Positions 17,703 to 25,575 of a stretch of DNA of 33,430 nucleotides are shown piece after piece. The notes below the pieces were generated by a model, which searched no databases, was not told where the DNA came from, and was given only the letters and a program-made list of their open reading frames with translations. The position numbers and the translations under genes were made by a program. Position 1 is the first letter of the stretch. Every line of letters starts with the position of its first letter. The stretch is from the NCBI GenBank assembly GCA_021776435.1, contig JAJFFW010000110.1, positions 1-33,430 on the forward strand. The letters are read 5' to 3'. The stretch is from Parvularculaceae bacterium. GTDB lineage: Bacteria; Pseudomonadota; Alphaproteobacteria; Caulobacterales; Parvularculaceae.

Positions 17703-19115
17703 TCAATCCCGTTCACTGGGTGGAAATTGCAGGACAATTTCGAATCCTGTCGTCGATCCGTCACCAAAACTGAGGTCTGCATTATGCGCGTGCGCAATGG
17801 CGGCGACGAGACTAAGACCCAGCCCGCTGCCCGTGGTTGAACGACTCTCTTCAAGGCGCACGAAACGCTGCAAAATCCGCTCACGGTCGCTATCGGGGAC
17901 GCCTGCGCCATCGTCTGAAACGCTTAGAATCGCTCCCCCGCCGGCGGCGCTTTCGACCTTAATTTCAATCCGACTCGCGCCAGCAGCATATTTGAGGGCA
18001 TTGTCCAGAAGGTTGGCGATCGCCTGGGAAATCAACGCCCTTGAGCCCGTTACAAGCGGTGTCGGGCCAACGGACAACACCAGTGAGAGACCGGCTTCTT
18101 GTGCTGCAGGCTCATACAGTTCAGCCATTTCTTGCGCAATGGCGACCAGATCAACGGGCTCCATCGCCCCCGCCCCTTCCCCTGATTCAATACGTGCGAT
18201 TGAAAGCAATGCGTTAAAGGTTGCCAGCATGCGCTCCGTATCTTCGAGCGTCGCACGCAGCGCCTGCTCTTTCGCACCCGCATCATCTTCAAGTGCAATC
18301 GTCAATCGGTTTTGTATTCGGGTCAGCGGTGAACGCAGATCATGAGCAATATTATCGCTGACTTCACGCATGCCAGTCATCAGACGCTCGATTTGATCCA
18401 GCATCACATTGAGGCTGGTCGCAAGATGATCAAGCTCATCCCCTCCCCCCGATAAAGGAATGCGTTGGGAAAGATCACCGCCGCGAATAGCACGCGCTGT
18501 TTGGTTTACAGCTTCGACACGCCGCAGGAGTGAGCGACTAAATAACAAGCCAATAACAAGACCGAGTACAATCGTCGCCAGCGCGGACCGAAATATGACG
18601 CTCTGAGATCGCTCGCGCAGACCTTCCCGCCCGGCAACATCGCGCGCCACAAGCAGCACATACCATGACGATGATTCAGGTGATGATTTCAACCGCGTAA
18701 TCCGGCCCCGTGCTTCGCGCGCCTCAATGCCAATCTCTCGCCCCGCCGCATCCAGTAGCGAGCGCTCATAGTTAAAATCAAAAAATGATTCGCCCGCCTG
18801 TAAAGCTTCTGGCGGCAGCGCCGTTAGATTACCCTCGCGGACTGCGCCGGGCGGTGCGACAATCAGCATATAAAGCCCGTCATCGCGCCAAGCCGTACGC
18901 TGGCGGATCACCCGGCCGAGCGAATTTGGGCCATTCGATGCAAAGAGCTCAGTCAGAACCGAAATTTCACCAGCGATAATTTCATCTGTCTGTTTTGCCG
19001 CCGCGCCAAATGTCGCCTGATAAACATAGCCACCAAGAATCGCCACCGCGCCCGAAAACAAGAGAACGTATATGAGTGTGAACCGAAAAGAGGTCGTGCG
19101 GAGCAACCGCAACAT
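17703..19115 (-). CDS. Sensor histidine kinase with HAMP domain, partner of the adjacent OmpR-type regulator
   Basis: This 470-residue inner-membrane kinase has transmembrane helices at about 11-33 and 173-194, with a periplasmic sensor of about 135 residues between them. A HAMP domain (about 195-245) precedes the dimerisation domain, where His258 in DNIAHDLRSPLTRIQNR is the phosphoacceptor. N-box (ANLLDNALKYA), G1 (SDDGAGVP), F-box and G2 (GSGLGLSLVAAI) motifs are intact. It starts 2 bases after the response-regulator gene, so the pair is one operon. Its position next to an HtrA protease gene suggests an envelope-stress or outer-surface signal, but the sensed ligand is not visible from the sequence. 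Confidence 0.93.
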   Translation of the reverse strand: MLRLLRTTSFRFTLIYVLLFSGAVAILGGYVYQATFGAAAKQTDEIIAGEISVLTELFASNGPNSLGRVIRQRTAWRDDGLYMLIVAPPGAVREGNLTALPPEALQAGESFFDFNYERSLLDAAGREIGIEAREARGRITRLKSSPESSSWYVLLVARDVAGREGLRERSQSVIFRSALATIVLGLVIGLLFSRSLLRRVEAVNQTARAIRGGDLSQRIPLSGGGDELDHLATSLNVMLDQIERLMTGMREVSDNIAHDLRSPLTRIQNRLTIALEDDAGAKEQALRATLEDTERMLATFNALLSIARIESGEGAGAMEPVDLVAIAQEMAELYEPAAQEAGLSLVLSVGPTPLVTGSRALISQAIANLLDNALKYAAGASRIEIKVESAAGGGAILSVSDDGAGVPDSDRERILQRFVRLEESRSTTGSGLGLSLVAAIAHAHNADLSFGDGSTTGFEIVLQFPPSERD

Positions 19116-19117
19116 CG

Positions 19118-19795
19118 TCAGTCAGCGTCCGAAATCGTATAGCCGGCGCCGCGGATCGTCTGCAGAAGTGGCTTATCGAACTCTTTGTCTATTTTCGAGC
19201 GCAACCGGGAAATATGTACGTCAATTACATTCGTCTGCGGATCAAAATGATATTCCCATACATTTTCGAGTAACATCGTACGCGTGACAACCTGTTCAGC
19301 ATGGCGCATCAAATATTCAAGCAGTCGAAATTCTCGCGGTTGCAGATCGATCTTCTTGCCGCCGCGACGAACGGTGCGCGAAATAATATCGAGTTCAAGA
19401 TCACCAACGCCAAAACGCGTCGTGACATTGGCGGGCCCGCGACGACGGCCCAGCGCCTCAACACGCGCAAGCAATTCAGGAAAGGCGTAGGGTTTGACGA
19501 GATAGTCATCGCCGCCCGCTTTCAATCCTGCGACTCGGTCGTCGACCTCACCAAGCGCCGATAAAAACAATGCCGGCGTTTCATCATTTTCCTCGCGCCG
19601 TCGCGCAAGCAAACTCACACCGTCTAGCTTTGGCAACATGCGGTCGATGACATAGGCGTCATAATTTCCGGCCGACGCCATCTTCAGCCCGGCGTCGCCA
19701 TCCAGAGCATGATCAACAGAATGGCCAGCCCCGCGCAGGTTTCTTGCGAGATAGGCCGCCGCTTCTTCATCATCTTCAATTACGAGAATACGCAT
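19118..19795 (-). CDS. OmpR/PhoB-family response regulator
   Basis: This 225-residue regulator has a receiver domain with acidic pair E7-D8-D9, phosphoacceptor Asp51 (YVIDRMLPKLDGV) and Lys101 (DDYLVKPYAF), then a winged-helix DNA-binding domain (about 125-222) with FRLLEYLMRHAEQVVTRTML, VIDVHISRLRSKID and IRGAGYTI. It is encoded immediately upstream of its kinase. The operon starts 121 bases after the htrA gene and is separated from it by a strong terminator, so htrA is expressed separately but may be a target. Confidence 0.96.
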   Translation of the reverse strand: MRILVIEDDEEAAAYLARNLRGAGHSVDHALDGDAGLKMASAGNYDAYVIDRMLPKLDGVSLLARRREENDETPALFLSALGEVDDRVAGLKAGGDDYLVKPYAFPELLARVEALGRRRGPANVTTRFGVGDLELDIISRTVRRGGKKIDLQPREFRLLEYLMRHAEQVVTRTMLLENVWEYHFDPQTNVIDVHISRLRSKIDKEFDKPLLQTIRGAGYTISDAD

Positions 19796-19860
19796 GAATT
19801 CATCATAACCGATAAAGGGCTACAGGGGATAAGTATTCTTATATACGAGGCCATCGGGAG

Positions 19861-19885
19861 AAAAAAGCGCTCTCGCGGAGCGCTT
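19861..19885 (-). terminator. Intrinsic terminator after htrA
   Basis: On the minus strand AAGCGCTC pairs perfectly with GAGCGCTT around the loop CGCGA, followed by a T run. It begins 32 bases after the htrA stop codon and separates htrA from the two-component operon. Confidence 0.9.
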
Positions 19886-19916
19886 CTCACGCCGACTTTC
19901 GCTCATAGAAGCGTAC

Positions 19917-21413
19917 CTACTCAGCCTTTAGCGGCAGTGCTCCAAATTGTTTGTTCTCACCGATTTGAATACGCAGCAAAACGGCGTCCTTACCGTTCTT
20001 ACGGGCGCTGTCGATCTTCGTTTTGAGGTCGGCGCCAGATTTTACGGATTGACCATCCACCTGAAGGATAACGACACCCGCACGCAAGCCCGCGGTCTCC
20101 GATACGCTGTCAGGCTTCACACCAGTCACAACGACACCATTAACGTCTTCAGGCACCCTGAATTGCTGGCGCATTGCGGTATTCAGTTCTGAAACGCGAA
20201 GGCCGAGGTCCTTCGCGAGGCTGTCATCATTCTCGGTGGTGCCGATCACTTCAGCAACCTGCGTATCACCTTCACGCTCTCCAAGCGTAACATTGACGAT
20301 CTTTTCAGAACCCTCGCGCAGTATTTTCACGCTTGCCTTATCACCCGGTGCGAGCGCTGCAATGCTGCGGGTGAGATCACGCGGGGCGTCGATCGCCTCC
20401 CCATTCAGAGCGAGAACCAAATCTCCCGTCTTGAACCCCGCTTTTGCCGCCGGTGTTTTCTCGATCACCTCATTCACGAGGGCGCCTTTGGCTTCCTTGC
20501 GGCCGAGCGCGGCGGCAATTTCGATCGTGACAGGCTGTATCTGCACACCCAACCAGCCCCGCGAAACAGAGCCGTTATCGATTAATTGAGCGACCGTTTC
20601 CTTGGCGATTTTGGCGGGAATAGCGAAGCCAATTCCGACACTGCCGCCATTCGGAGAGTAAATCGCTGTATTGACCCCAACAACGCGTCCTTTGAGATCG
20701 AAAGTCGGTCCGCCCGAATTGCCGCGATTAATCGGCGCATCGATTTGAATGTAATCCAGATAAACGCCTTCGCGATTTTGTCCGCCGATGGCGGAAACGA
20801 TGCCGCTGGTCACGGTGCCACCCAATCCAAACGGATTGCCGATCGCAACCACCCAGTCGCCGACACGCAATTTCACATCTTCAGCGAATTGAACAAAAGG
20901 CTGATTGTCGGCCGCCTCGACTTTGAGGACGGCGAGGTCGGTCATCTCATCCCTGCCGACGATTTCCGCATTCAGTTCGGATCCGTCAGCAAGGCGGATC
21001 TTCACCACGTCCGCCTCTAGAACCACGTGGTTATTGGTCACCACATGACCGGCCCGGTCGATAAAAAAGCCAGCGCCCTGCGCTTCCATTCTTCGTGGCG
21101 CGTTGAACCCATCGTCTCCACCTTGGGGCTCGCCAAAACGGAATTGGAAAAACTGTTCAAGCTCATTGGGCATCTGTGGGCGTTCAACTTCGCGCTCAAC
21201 AAGAACGCTCACGACCGCAGGACTGACGCGTTCAACGATGTCGGCAAAAGAGAGCGTACCGTCAGCGGCCAGAGGCGGGGACAATAATCGCGGCGCCTGC
21301 GCCTGCGCTGAAACGTTTATCGAAAACGCCCCTGCGGCAATTATCGCAGCGGCGACGCCAGCGGTAAAAACAGACCCCATTACCCTTTTGGACGACAGTA
21401 ATTTTGTACTCAT
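19917..21413 (-). CDS. htrA: HtrA/DegP-type periplasmic serine protease-chaperone
   Basis: This 498-residue protein has an N-terminal signal or anchor segment (about 12-36), a trypsin-like protease domain with catalytic His129 (VTNNHVV), Asp159 (MTDLAVLKV) and Ser233 (RGNSGGP), and two PDZ domains (about 285-375 and 400-490). It would degrade or refold damaged proteins in the periplasm. GAGG lies about 10 bases before the ATG. Its neighbours are a sensor kinase and response regulator on one side and a hydrolase-OsmC fusion on the other. The family label HtrA/DegP is firm; which paralogue (DegP, DegQ or MucD) cannot be decided here. Confidence 0.95.
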   Translation of the reverse strand: MSTKLLSSKRVMGSVFTAGVAAAIIAAGAFSINVSAQAQAPRLLSPPLAADGTLSFADIVERVSPAVVSVLVEREVERPQMPNELEQFFQFRFGEPQGGDDGFNAPRRMEAQGAGFFIDRAGHVVTNNHVVLEADVVKIRLADGSELNAEIVGRDEMTDLAVLKVEAADNQPFVQFAEDVKLRVGDWVVAIGNPFGLGGTVTSGIVSAIGGQNREGVYLDYIQIDAPINRGNSGGPTFDLKGRVVGVNTAIYSPNGGSVGIGFAIPAKIAKETVAQLIDNGSVSRGWLGVQIQPVTIEIAAALGRKEAKGALVNEVIEKTPAAKAGFKTGDLVLALNGEAIDAPRDLTRSIAALAPGDKASVKILREGSEKIVNVTLGEREGDTQVAEVIGTTENDDSLAKDLGLRVSELNTAMRQQFRVPEDVNGVVVTGVKPDSVSETAGLRAGVVILQVDGQSVKSGADLKTKIDSARKNGKDAVLLRIQIGENKQFGALPLKAE

Positions 21414-21526
21414 TTCAATTCAGCCTCTTTGCAGTCACGCCCCGGAAAGTTCTCTCACACAGTACCATTTAAGTCCTTACAATGCGCGAAGAACGGTCGA
21501 TGCGGGATTAAAATTTGTTAAAAATA

Positions 21527-22750
21527 TCAAGTGAGTCGAGAGTTAACCTTAACACCTTCCGTCAACATGCGGTGAACCGGGCATTTGTCGGCGATTTCGA
21601 GAAGCCGTTCACGCTGCTCGGCGTCCAGTGGGCCGCTAAGTTCCAGGCTTTTGTCGAGAACGCGCGTCGCGTGATCATCTTCCCCCTCGGCGCGTTTGAT
21701 ACGGATCTTGACCGTTCCCACATCCCAGCCTTTGCGCCCGGCATACATCTTAATGGTCATCACCCCGCAGGCCGCGAGCGCCGCCTCAACCACTCGAGTC
21801 GGATTGGGACCCATATCATCACCGCCGTCACTTTTCGCTGCGTCGATCACGAAGGGATACCCGTCGACTGAGAGGGCTGTCGCGTATCGCTGGCCAGGGA
21901 CAGATTGAGCGTGCACACCCCCTTCCAACATGGGCAGGGCGCCGGCTTTAATGTCGCCGAGTTCAGGTCTGAAAGCCGTCGCCTCAATCCCGATATACCG
22001 CGCCGCCCAGGCGGCAAGAACACCAGCGGCGTATCGCGCGTCGCGCTCATCGCTCAATAAATGGTCAGCCGTATCGAGGCTGATGAAGCTCTTTGGATGT
22101 TTCGCCGCACCGAAAATCTGAGCGGCGTTATCAACGCTGACCGTCTGGTCGAAGGGAGCGTGCATAACGAGAAGCGGTTTCTTCAACTCGGCGGCGGCGG
22201 CAAGGACATTCTGGTTTTCAATGTCTTCGATGAATTGTTTTTTGATCATGAACGGACGGCCCGCGAGTTGAACGGTGGCGGCGCCTTTTTGTTCGATCTC
22301 ATCGCGCTTTTCCGCAAAGTGATGGGCGACATGGGCGGCGTCTGAAGGGGCGCCGATCACCGCAACGCCTTTTATCTCAGGGATTTTAGAGGCAGCGACA
22401 ATCACCGCCGCACCGCCCAGGCTGTGACCGATCAAGATGCTCGGCGCAACGAACTCCCGCCGGAGAAAATCAGCCGCCTTCACAAGGTCGTCCACATTCG
22501 AAGTGAAGTTGGTGTTGGCGAAGTCCCCTTCGGAAGCGCCGAGACCCGTAAAATCGAACCGCATGACAGCGAAGCCCGCAGCCCGCAGGGCGCGCGCAAT
22601 TTGCCTGGCCGCCATAATGTCCTTCGAACAGGAAAAGCAATGCGCGAAAAGCGCGAAGGCGATCGGCGGACCTGAAGGTAACTCCAGCGCTGCAGCGAGC
22701 TTATCGCCTAACGCGCCTTCAAATTCAGTCTTTCTGGTTTCTCCGCTCAC
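21527..22750 (-). CDS. Alpha/beta hydrolase - OsmC fusion protein
   Basis: This 407-residue protein joins two domains. The first (about 20-260) is an alpha/beta hydrolase with nucleophile Ser110 in LIGHSLGGAA and a late histidine (DTADHLLSD). The second (about 265-405) is OsmC/Ohr-like, with the two redox cysteines Cys328 (AACGVMTIKMYA) and Cys390 (DKCPVHRML). OsmC proteins reduce organic peroxides; this fusion is a known bacterial family whose natural substrate is uncertain. A plausible role is detoxifying acyl or organic hydroperoxides in the cytoplasm. The GTG start has GGAGA 7 bases upstream. It sits next to the HtrA protease gene, in line with a stress-related neighbourhood. Confidence 0.9.
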   Translation of the reverse strand: MSGETRKTEFEGALGDKLAAALELPSGPPIAFALFAHCFSCSKDIMAARQIARALRAAGFAVMRFDFTGLGASEGDFANTNFTSNVDDLVKAADFLRREFVAPSILIGHSLGGAAVIVAASKIPEIKGVAVIGAPSDAAHVAHHFAEKRDEIEQKGAATVQLAGRPFMIKKQFIEDIENQNVLAAAAELKKPLLVMHAPFDQTVSVDNAAQIFGAAKHPKSFISLDTADHLLSDERDARYAAGVLAAWAARYIGIEATAFRPELGDIKAGALPMLEGGVHAQSVPGQRYATALSVDGYPFVIDAAKSDGGDDMGPNPTRVVEAALAACGVMTIKMYAGRKGWDVGTVKIRIKRAEGEDDHATRVLDKSLELSGPLDAEQRERLLEIADKCPVHRMLTEGVKVNSRLT

Positions 22751-22777
22751 AGATTTTCTCCAAAAAATATCGCTTCC

Positions 22778-22805
22778 AAAAAATGGTGAAAGCCGAAGCG
22801 CTCAC
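22778..22805 (-). terminator. Intrinsic terminator after the 482-residue hypothetical gene
   Basis: On the minus strand GTGAGCGC pairs with GCTTTCAC (one mismatch, one wobble) around a TTCG tetraloop, then CATTTTTT. The stem starts 1 base after the stop codon, leaving the hydrolase-OsmC gene to its own promoter. Confidence 0.7.
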
Positions 22806-22806
22806 T

Positions 22807-24255
22807 TCAATAGGCGCATGCTGCCGCCATCGCACGGTCATGCAGCAAAGCAATGTCTTCGTCGGCCATAAGCGGCGAACAGACCGCGAGAGCGTGATCC
22901 ATCAACCGGCGGGCCGCAAGACGGTCCTCGCCCTCAACTGCGCGAATTTCCTTCACAAGGTCTTCAACATAAGCGCTCGCCCGTTCGGTCGCTTCCCCCT
23001 TTAGCGCACTCGCCGAACCATCGCGTTGAAGGCGTTGAGCGAGATCATCCGCGTCGGCGAGAAAGCTGGACGCCATCTGCGCCGACTCCGTTTGAGCCGC
23101 CGATGGCACAAGATTGAAGTCCGGGCGAAACGCCATCAACCGACTCGATCCGCCGGCTGGGCGCACCGGCAGCGCCGTGCGCAGCTCAGCAAGGGATTGT
23201 TCGAGAAACCGGGCAAACGCCTCTCCAGCAACGTCGCGGCAGGCCTCAAGACGATTCAAGATCACATTGTCGTCAGCTTTTTGCGCTTCGACTGTCAGCC
23301 CCTGTGCGAAATCCGCGAAGTGGGCGATCTGGATCCGCGCCGCGTCCGCATGAAATGCACCCTCGGCGTCCCGCGATAATCCGCGCACGAGGTCTTCAAG
23401 TTCGTCAAAAAGCGTTTGTGGTATGATCGCGATGGTTTCCCGCGCAGCATCGGCTTCCTCGTCGCAGGCGCGCAGTAAGTGATAATAGAAACCAAGCGCC
23501 GCCCATCGGGCCTCCATTCTGCCCATCAACGCCAGCAGGAAATAAGAACCAAACTCCGGCGCCTCATCCTGGACAACGAAGAACAACCGACGAATTTCAA
23601 AGAGCTCTTCCTCACTCAGGCCGTCGGCAGGTTTCGGGGCCGCTTTTTGCAGCGCTGTCAAATATTCAACACGACCGAGAAGAAATGCGATCTCTTCAAA
23701 ATCTGCGAACGCATTTTCATCCCCCAAACGGTCAATAAGGTCCGAGCGAAAATCCGCATCAACGCGCGCGCGTTCAACCAGCTTCGACATGGCCGGAACG
23801 GATGAACTGTAGAGCGCCATTTCGCGCTCGCTCCGGTCGCCGCCATCCCTTTCGAGACGGGCCCCAGCGAGACAGGCCCCTGCGAGACAGGCATTGAGTG
23901 CGTCAGCGGCTTTGGCGATTTCTTCACAGGCAGGGTCGCTGGTCAAAATGTTCCAGATCGGCGTGAAGGATGACCTGCACAAACGCCCGGTTTTCTTATG
24001 ACCGCAACGCTGCGCAATGATGAAGTCCTCAACCGGTGTAAAAAAGATCCGTCTTGCGTCAGGCTTTCGCGGCGGTAGCGTCGCGTTGCGCCTTAAAAGT
24101 TGACCGCGTAAATCCGTAAGCAGATCTTCGTGCGGCAGACCACCCTTTCCAAACAACCGTTCGAATTCAAGTGCGGCGAACAATTTCAACGCCGTCGCGT
24201 TCGGAAGCGATCCGAGGAAGGTGGAGAGACGTTCACGCTTTTCCTGTGAGATCAT
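22807..24255 (-). CDS. Conserved hypothetical protein, cytoplasmic, mostly helical
   Basis: I do not recognise a family in this 482-residue protein. It has no signal peptide and no transmembrane segment, is rich in Ala, Glu, Leu and Arg, and is probably almost all alpha-helical. An early segment has CGHKKTGRLC, and a short tandem CLAGA-CLAGA lies near residues 128-137. Codon use and length are those of a real gene. The ATG at 24255 is preferred over the TTG at 24270, which has no better ribosome site. The gene follows a DnaJ-type co-chaperone with a 64-base gap and is closed by a terminator, so the two may be co-transcribed. Similarity to adaptor-like or cell-envelope regulatory proteins cannot be judged by eye. 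Confidence 0.7.
   Translation of the reverse strand: MISQEKRERLSTFLGSLPNATALKLFAALEFERLFGKGGLPHEDLLTDLRGQLLRRNATLPPRKPDARRIFFTPVEDFIIAQRCGHKKTGRLCRSSFTPIWNILTSDPACEEIAKAADALNACLAGACLAGARLERDGGDRSEREMALYSSSVPAMSKLVERARVDADFRSDLIDRLGDENAFADFEEIAFLLGRVEYLTALQKAAPKPADGLSEEELFEIRRLFFVVQDEAPEFGSYFLLALMGRMEARWAALGFYYHLLRACDEEADAARETIAIIPQTLFDELEDLVRGLSRDAEGAFHADAARIQIAHFADFAQGLTVEAQKADDNVILNRLEACRDVAGEAFARFLEQSLAELRTALPVRPAGGSSRLMAFRPDFNLVPSAAQTESAQMASSFLADADDLAQRLQRDGSASALKGEATERASAYVEDLVKEIRAVEGEDRLAARRLMDHALAVCSPLMADEDIALLHDRAMAAACAY
23851..23895. repeat. Short 15-bp tandem repeat inside the hypothetical gene
   Basis: Three consecutive 15-base units share the core CGAGAC(A/G)GGC, at 23851, 23866 and 23881. 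They encode the repeated pentapeptide CLAGA and a diverged neighbour. This is probably a small replication-slippage expansion in frame. Confidence 0.7.
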
Positions 24256-24319
24256 TACGGCACAGCTCAACCTGTTGACTTCGTTGAATTATCTCTCACG
24301 ACCATAGGGGATGAACCGA

Positions 24320-25234
24320 TTAAACGCCAGCGAACCGCTTACGCGGGGAATGGGCTTTTCCGGCCTTCCAGTTTTTGACAAACTCTTCAAGCTCTGCATC
24401 GCTAGCATCGGGAAGCATGATCTTCAATTTTACATATTGGTCGCCCGCTTTTCCGTCTCGACCAATGGGCGCACCGCGTCCACGCAAACGCAGGACGATC
24501 CCCGAGCTGGCCCCTTTCGGCGTCGTCACCGAAACATCGCCTGAGATTGTCGGCACCGTGATTTTCCCTCCAAGGACAGCTTCACGCAACGAAATGGGCG
24601 CTTCGATATGAATATCGGCGCCGTTGCGTTCGAATATGGCGTGCGGCTTGACTTTGACTTCCACATAAACGTCACCCGACGCAGCACCCCCTGTGCCGGG
24701 TTCGCCCTGTCCGCGCAGGCGCAATGTCTGGCCATCCTCAAATCCGGGCGGCACCGCCAGATCGAGCGTTCGCCCATCAGGCATGGTGACCCGTTTTTTG
24801 GCGCCGGCGGCAGCATCGAGAAACTCCACCTCAAGGCGATAGCGGAGATCGCGACCGCGTGCAGCGGCCGTGCGTCGGGAGCCAAACAGATCGGAAAAAA
24901 TATCGCCAAGGTCATCGAACGAGGCGCCAGCCCCTGGTCCGCCAGCGCCCGTATGCTGGCCGCCGGCGTGTTGGCGATTGGCCCAGGCGCCGTAAGCGGC
25001 GCTGCGTTCGCGGCCATCCTCGTCAATTTCACCGCGGTCGAAGCGCTTGCGCTGTTCTGAATCACCGAGAATATCGAACGCGCCGGAGACTTCCTTGAAC
25101 TTCTCCTCGGCTTTCTTGTTGCCGGGATTGCGGTCGGGATGATGCTCCTTGGCGAGCCTGCGAAAGGCGGCGCGAATGTCAGTGTCGCTGGCCGTCGGGG
25201 ACAGGCCCAATACGAGATAAGGGTTCCTCGCCAA
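24320..25234 (-). CDS. DnaJ-type co-chaperone (CbpA-like: J domain plus C-terminal peptide-binding domains)
   Basis: This 304-residue protein has an N-terminal J domain with His32-Pro33-Asp34 (KEHHPDRNPG), a Gly/Ala-rich linker (about 78-110, GGQHTGAGGPGAG) ending in FDDLGDIFSDLFG, and the two beta-barrel C-terminal domains (RLEVEFLDAAAGAKKRV and VKVKPHAIFERNGADI). The zinc-finger CXXCXGXG repeats of true DnaJ are absent, so it is CbpA/DjlB-like. It would stimulate DnaK ATPase activity and bind unfolded clients in the cytoplasm. The start is TTG at 25234, with GAGGG upstream. It is the first host gene beyond the gene-transfer-agent cluster. Confidence 0.94.
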   Translation of the reverse strand: MARNPYLVLGLSPTASDTDIRAAFRRLAKEHHPDRNPGNKKAEEKFKEVSGAFDILGDSEQRKRFDRGEIDEDGRERSAAYGAWANRQHAGGQHTGAGGPGAGASFDDLGDIFSDLFGSRRTAAARGRDLRYRLEVEFLDAAAGAKKRVTMPDGRTLDLAVPPGFEDGQTLRLRGQGEPGTGGAASGDVYVEVKVKPHAIFERNGADIHIEAPISLREAVLGGKITVPTISGDVSVTTPKGASSGIVLRLRGRGAPIGRDGKAGDQYVKLKIMLPDASDAELEEFVKNWKAGKAHSPRKRFAGV

Positions 25235-25404
25235 TTCGTTTCATTCCCTCGCTGCAACACGTCGCGCGCGTCACTCCGTCAAATAATGGAATTTGACGCA
25301 AAAAGAAGAGCTTACCGTTAATTTAGTAGCGCCCCTCAGGTTTGGCGAGGAGAGATTTGCTACCATCTGATTTCATTCAGTTTTTCAGTTTGAAGAAATC
25401 GCCG
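25235..25404. other. Non-coding stretch next to the orphan gp15 tail
   Basis: The gene-free interval from 25235 to 25575 holds the orphan gp15 tail (25405-25515) and otherwise little. A 12-bp perfect inverted repeat, ATCTGATTTCAT (25365-25376) and ATGAAATCAGAT (25412-25423), lies partly inside that tail with a 35-base loop. No tRNA, promoter or attachment-site gene was seen in 25235-25404 or 25516-25575. Confidence 0.5.
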
Positions 25405-25515
25405 TTAAAAGATGAAATCAGATTTCGACTCAACGCCTTCGCCGACCAAATCAGAAATCTGACAGACGGCGAAGCCATCGGACGCCGCCGGTCCCGCTGG
25501 GCCGAGCGATATTAA
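25405..25515 (-). pseudogene. Orphan C-terminal tail of a GTA gp15-like gene
   Basis: This minus-strand frame of 36 codons ending in TAA has no start codon. It aligns with the last residues of the intact gp15 protein encoded 2 kb upstream: both have GPAGP, then nine residues, then Q(L/I)SD(V/L)VGEG, then ESK and a short end. The spacing between GPAGP and Q is identical. Codons differ at most positions outside the shared 18-bp block, so this is a diverged tail and not a recent duplication. A TGA lies directly upstream in frame. It is either the fossil of the resident gp15 3' end, displaced when new DNA entered here, or an exchangeable alternative tail. Confidence 0.75.
25488..25505 (+). repeat. 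18-bp direct repeat, copy in the orphan gp15 tail
   Basis: CCGGTCCCGCTGGGCCGA occurs here and again at 27502-27519 inside the intact gp15 gene, in the same orientation and the same gp15 reading frame (codons for FGPAGP or LGPAGP on the minus strand). Confidence 0.9.
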
Positions 25516-25575
25516 TCAAAAATTCCCAACCCCCTTTTTGAGACGCCCGGAATATCGAACTCAGCTGTCAAATTT

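Noticed and set aside
21508-21521. TTAA-N6-TTAA upstream of htrA, similar to a CtrA binding site
   Set aside because: The CtrA consensus has a 7-base spacer, and the surrounding bases are simply AT-rich.
24526-25260. A 244-codon minus-strand frame overlapping the DnaJ-like gene
   Set aside because: It is an alternative-frame shadow of the J-domain and C-terminal coding sequence; the DnaJ frame has the HPD motif and complete domains.
25357-25515. A + strand open frame of 52 codons with TTG start and GAGGAG upstream, looking like a small basic protein gene
   Set aside because: It is the exact antisense of the orphan gp15 tail, in the mirrored codon register; the minus strand has clear homology to gp15, while the + strand peptide resembles nothing.
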